DNA of 5,020 nucleotides from contig JAPLZR010000014.1 in the NCBI GenBank assembly GCA_026394935.1, forward strand, positions 1-5,020, in the 5' to 3' direction. Positions 4,385 through 5,020 of the stretch are shown here, piece by piece. The position numbers and the translations under genes were made by a program. The notes below the pieces were generated by a model. That model was not told the DNA's origin. It worked only from the letters and a program-made list of their open reading frames with translations, and made no database searches. The DNA is from Candidatus Woesearchaeota archaeon (GTDB lineage: Archaea > Nanobdellota > Nanobdellia > Woesearchaeales > ARS49). Numbering within the stretch: position 1 is the first letter of the stretch; each line of letters begins with the position of its first letter.

Positions 4385-5020
4385 CTCGTCTTCAAATCAC
4401 GGATGTCATAATAGAACAAACGCTTCTGGGAAGCATCCTGAAGCCTGTCAACAAGCACTTCAACCTCTGCAACCATACGAATAGCTTCATCAATGCTGCC
4501 TTGCATTACTTTCTCGCGGGCATCATCAATCATAGCGTGAATATCAGGATGCATAATCTCCTTGCCGGGCTTGCCCTGCTGAACACGCTCAACTTCCTCG
4601 CGCAAATACGCAGAAAACGCCTTCTCCTTCCTCTGCTCAAGCTGTTCAACCTCTTTCTCATTCTCCAACAGCTTCTTGAACTCAAGATGAACGCCCTCTT
4701 CCTTCACGGAAAGCTCCTTCTCACGCTCACGAAACACTTTAAGCTGTGAAGGCTCAACACGCTCGCCAATCAACCTTGCCTCTGCCTTTCCAATACCCCT
4801 GCGCAATTCACTATACCTGCGCTCCATTTGAGGCAAAACCTTCTTCAAATTACGAGCACGATAAATAACATCCTTCTCCTGCTCAATCTTCTTCTTTTCA
4901 TCCTCAATATACTTCAATCCCTTCTGAATAATACGCTCATTATCAACAACGTGCTTTTCTTTAGCAGATAAATGCTTAAACTCGCGCTCAAACTCTGCCT
5001 TAGCTCTTTCCAGCTCAGAA
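4360..5020 (-). CDS. Coiled-coil protein, N-terminus outside window
   Basis: The frame is open from the right edge to the TAA at 4360, giving 219 visible residues; the true start lies beyond 5020. A TTG within the frame near 4917 has no ribosome site and interrupts a continuous helix, so it is not a start. The visible N-terminal three quarters is Lys/Glu/Arg-rich, mostly helical with coiled-coil character. A short break around GKPGKEIMHPD is followed by a compact helical end (IDDAREKVMQGSIDEAIRMV, then LVDRL and FYYDIRDLKTSIKLASLT). No signal peptide, membrane helix or catalytic motif is visible in this part, so a cytoplasmic structural or scaffold role is possible, but I do not recognise the family. 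The last seven codons lie in repeat copy 2. Confidence 0.8.
   Translation of the reverse strand, partial: SELERAKAEFEREFKHLSAKEKHVVDNERIIQKGLKYIEDEKKKIEQEKDVIYRARNLKKVLPQMERRYSELRRGIGKAEARLIGERVEPSQLKVFREREKELSVKEEGVHLEFKKLLENEKEVEQLEQRKEKAFSAYLREEVERVQQGKPGKEIMHPDIHAMIDDAREKVMQGSIDEAIRMVAEVEVLVDRLQDASQKRLFYYDIRDLKTSIKLASLT

Noticed and set aside
4279..4749. Plus-strand open frame opposite the coiled-coil gene
   Set aside because: It runs antisense to a clear charged helical coding frame and crosses the antitoxin promoter. It has no ribosome site and no recognisable domain.

Overview
This window looks archaeal. It carries an RNA 3'-terminal phosphate cyclase (RtcA), a DUF460/COG2433 RuvC-like nuclease and a membrane-anchored winged-helix protein of archaeal type. 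It also has TATA boxes of the form TTTATATA about 25 bases ahead of leaderless starts, and GGAGG-type ribosome sites on other genes. Short genes, tight spacing and A-rich composition would suit a DPANN-type lineage, but the sequence here does not fix the lineage.

Layout, left to right. Positions 1-1333 (minus strand) hold a two-gene operon: a signal-peptide/beta-sandwich/TM/winged-helix protein (1333-710), followed with an 11-base overlap by a DUF460 nuclease that starts at a TTG with its own ribosome site (720 to beyond position 1). A 217-base divergent promoter region follows. Positions 1551-2839 (plus strand) hold a secreted, almost wholly helical protein and a small lipoprotein, 32 bases apart and probably co-transcribed. 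They end in a T-rich terminator whose last T run doubles as the TATA box of rtcA (2891-3961, plus strand, apparently leaderless). At the right end, a coiled-coil protein (minus strand, N-terminus outside the window) points towards rtcA.

The most unusual part lies between rtcA and the coiled-coil gene. A 37-base sequence occurs twice in direct orientation (3936-3972 and 4348-4384, 36 of 37 identical). Copy 1 forms the 3' end of rtcA, and copy 2 forms the 3' end of the opposing coiled-coil gene. Between them is a 375-base segment with a VapB-like antitoxin gene, its TATA box, ribosome site and a possible operator, and the first 20 codons of a PIN-domain (VapC-like) toxin cut off exactly where copy 1 begins. 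The simplest reading is that two convergent genes once overlapped tail to tail by 14 bases. A toxin-antitoxin fragment then entered there with a 37-base target duplication, leaving each gene its own intact end and an orphan antitoxin between them.

Wobble-position composition follows the DNA strand rather than the gene: plus-strand genes favour A/C-ending codons and minus-strand genes T/G-ending ones. This hints at replication-strand asymmetry. No tRNA, rRNA, CRISPR array or transposase gene was seen.
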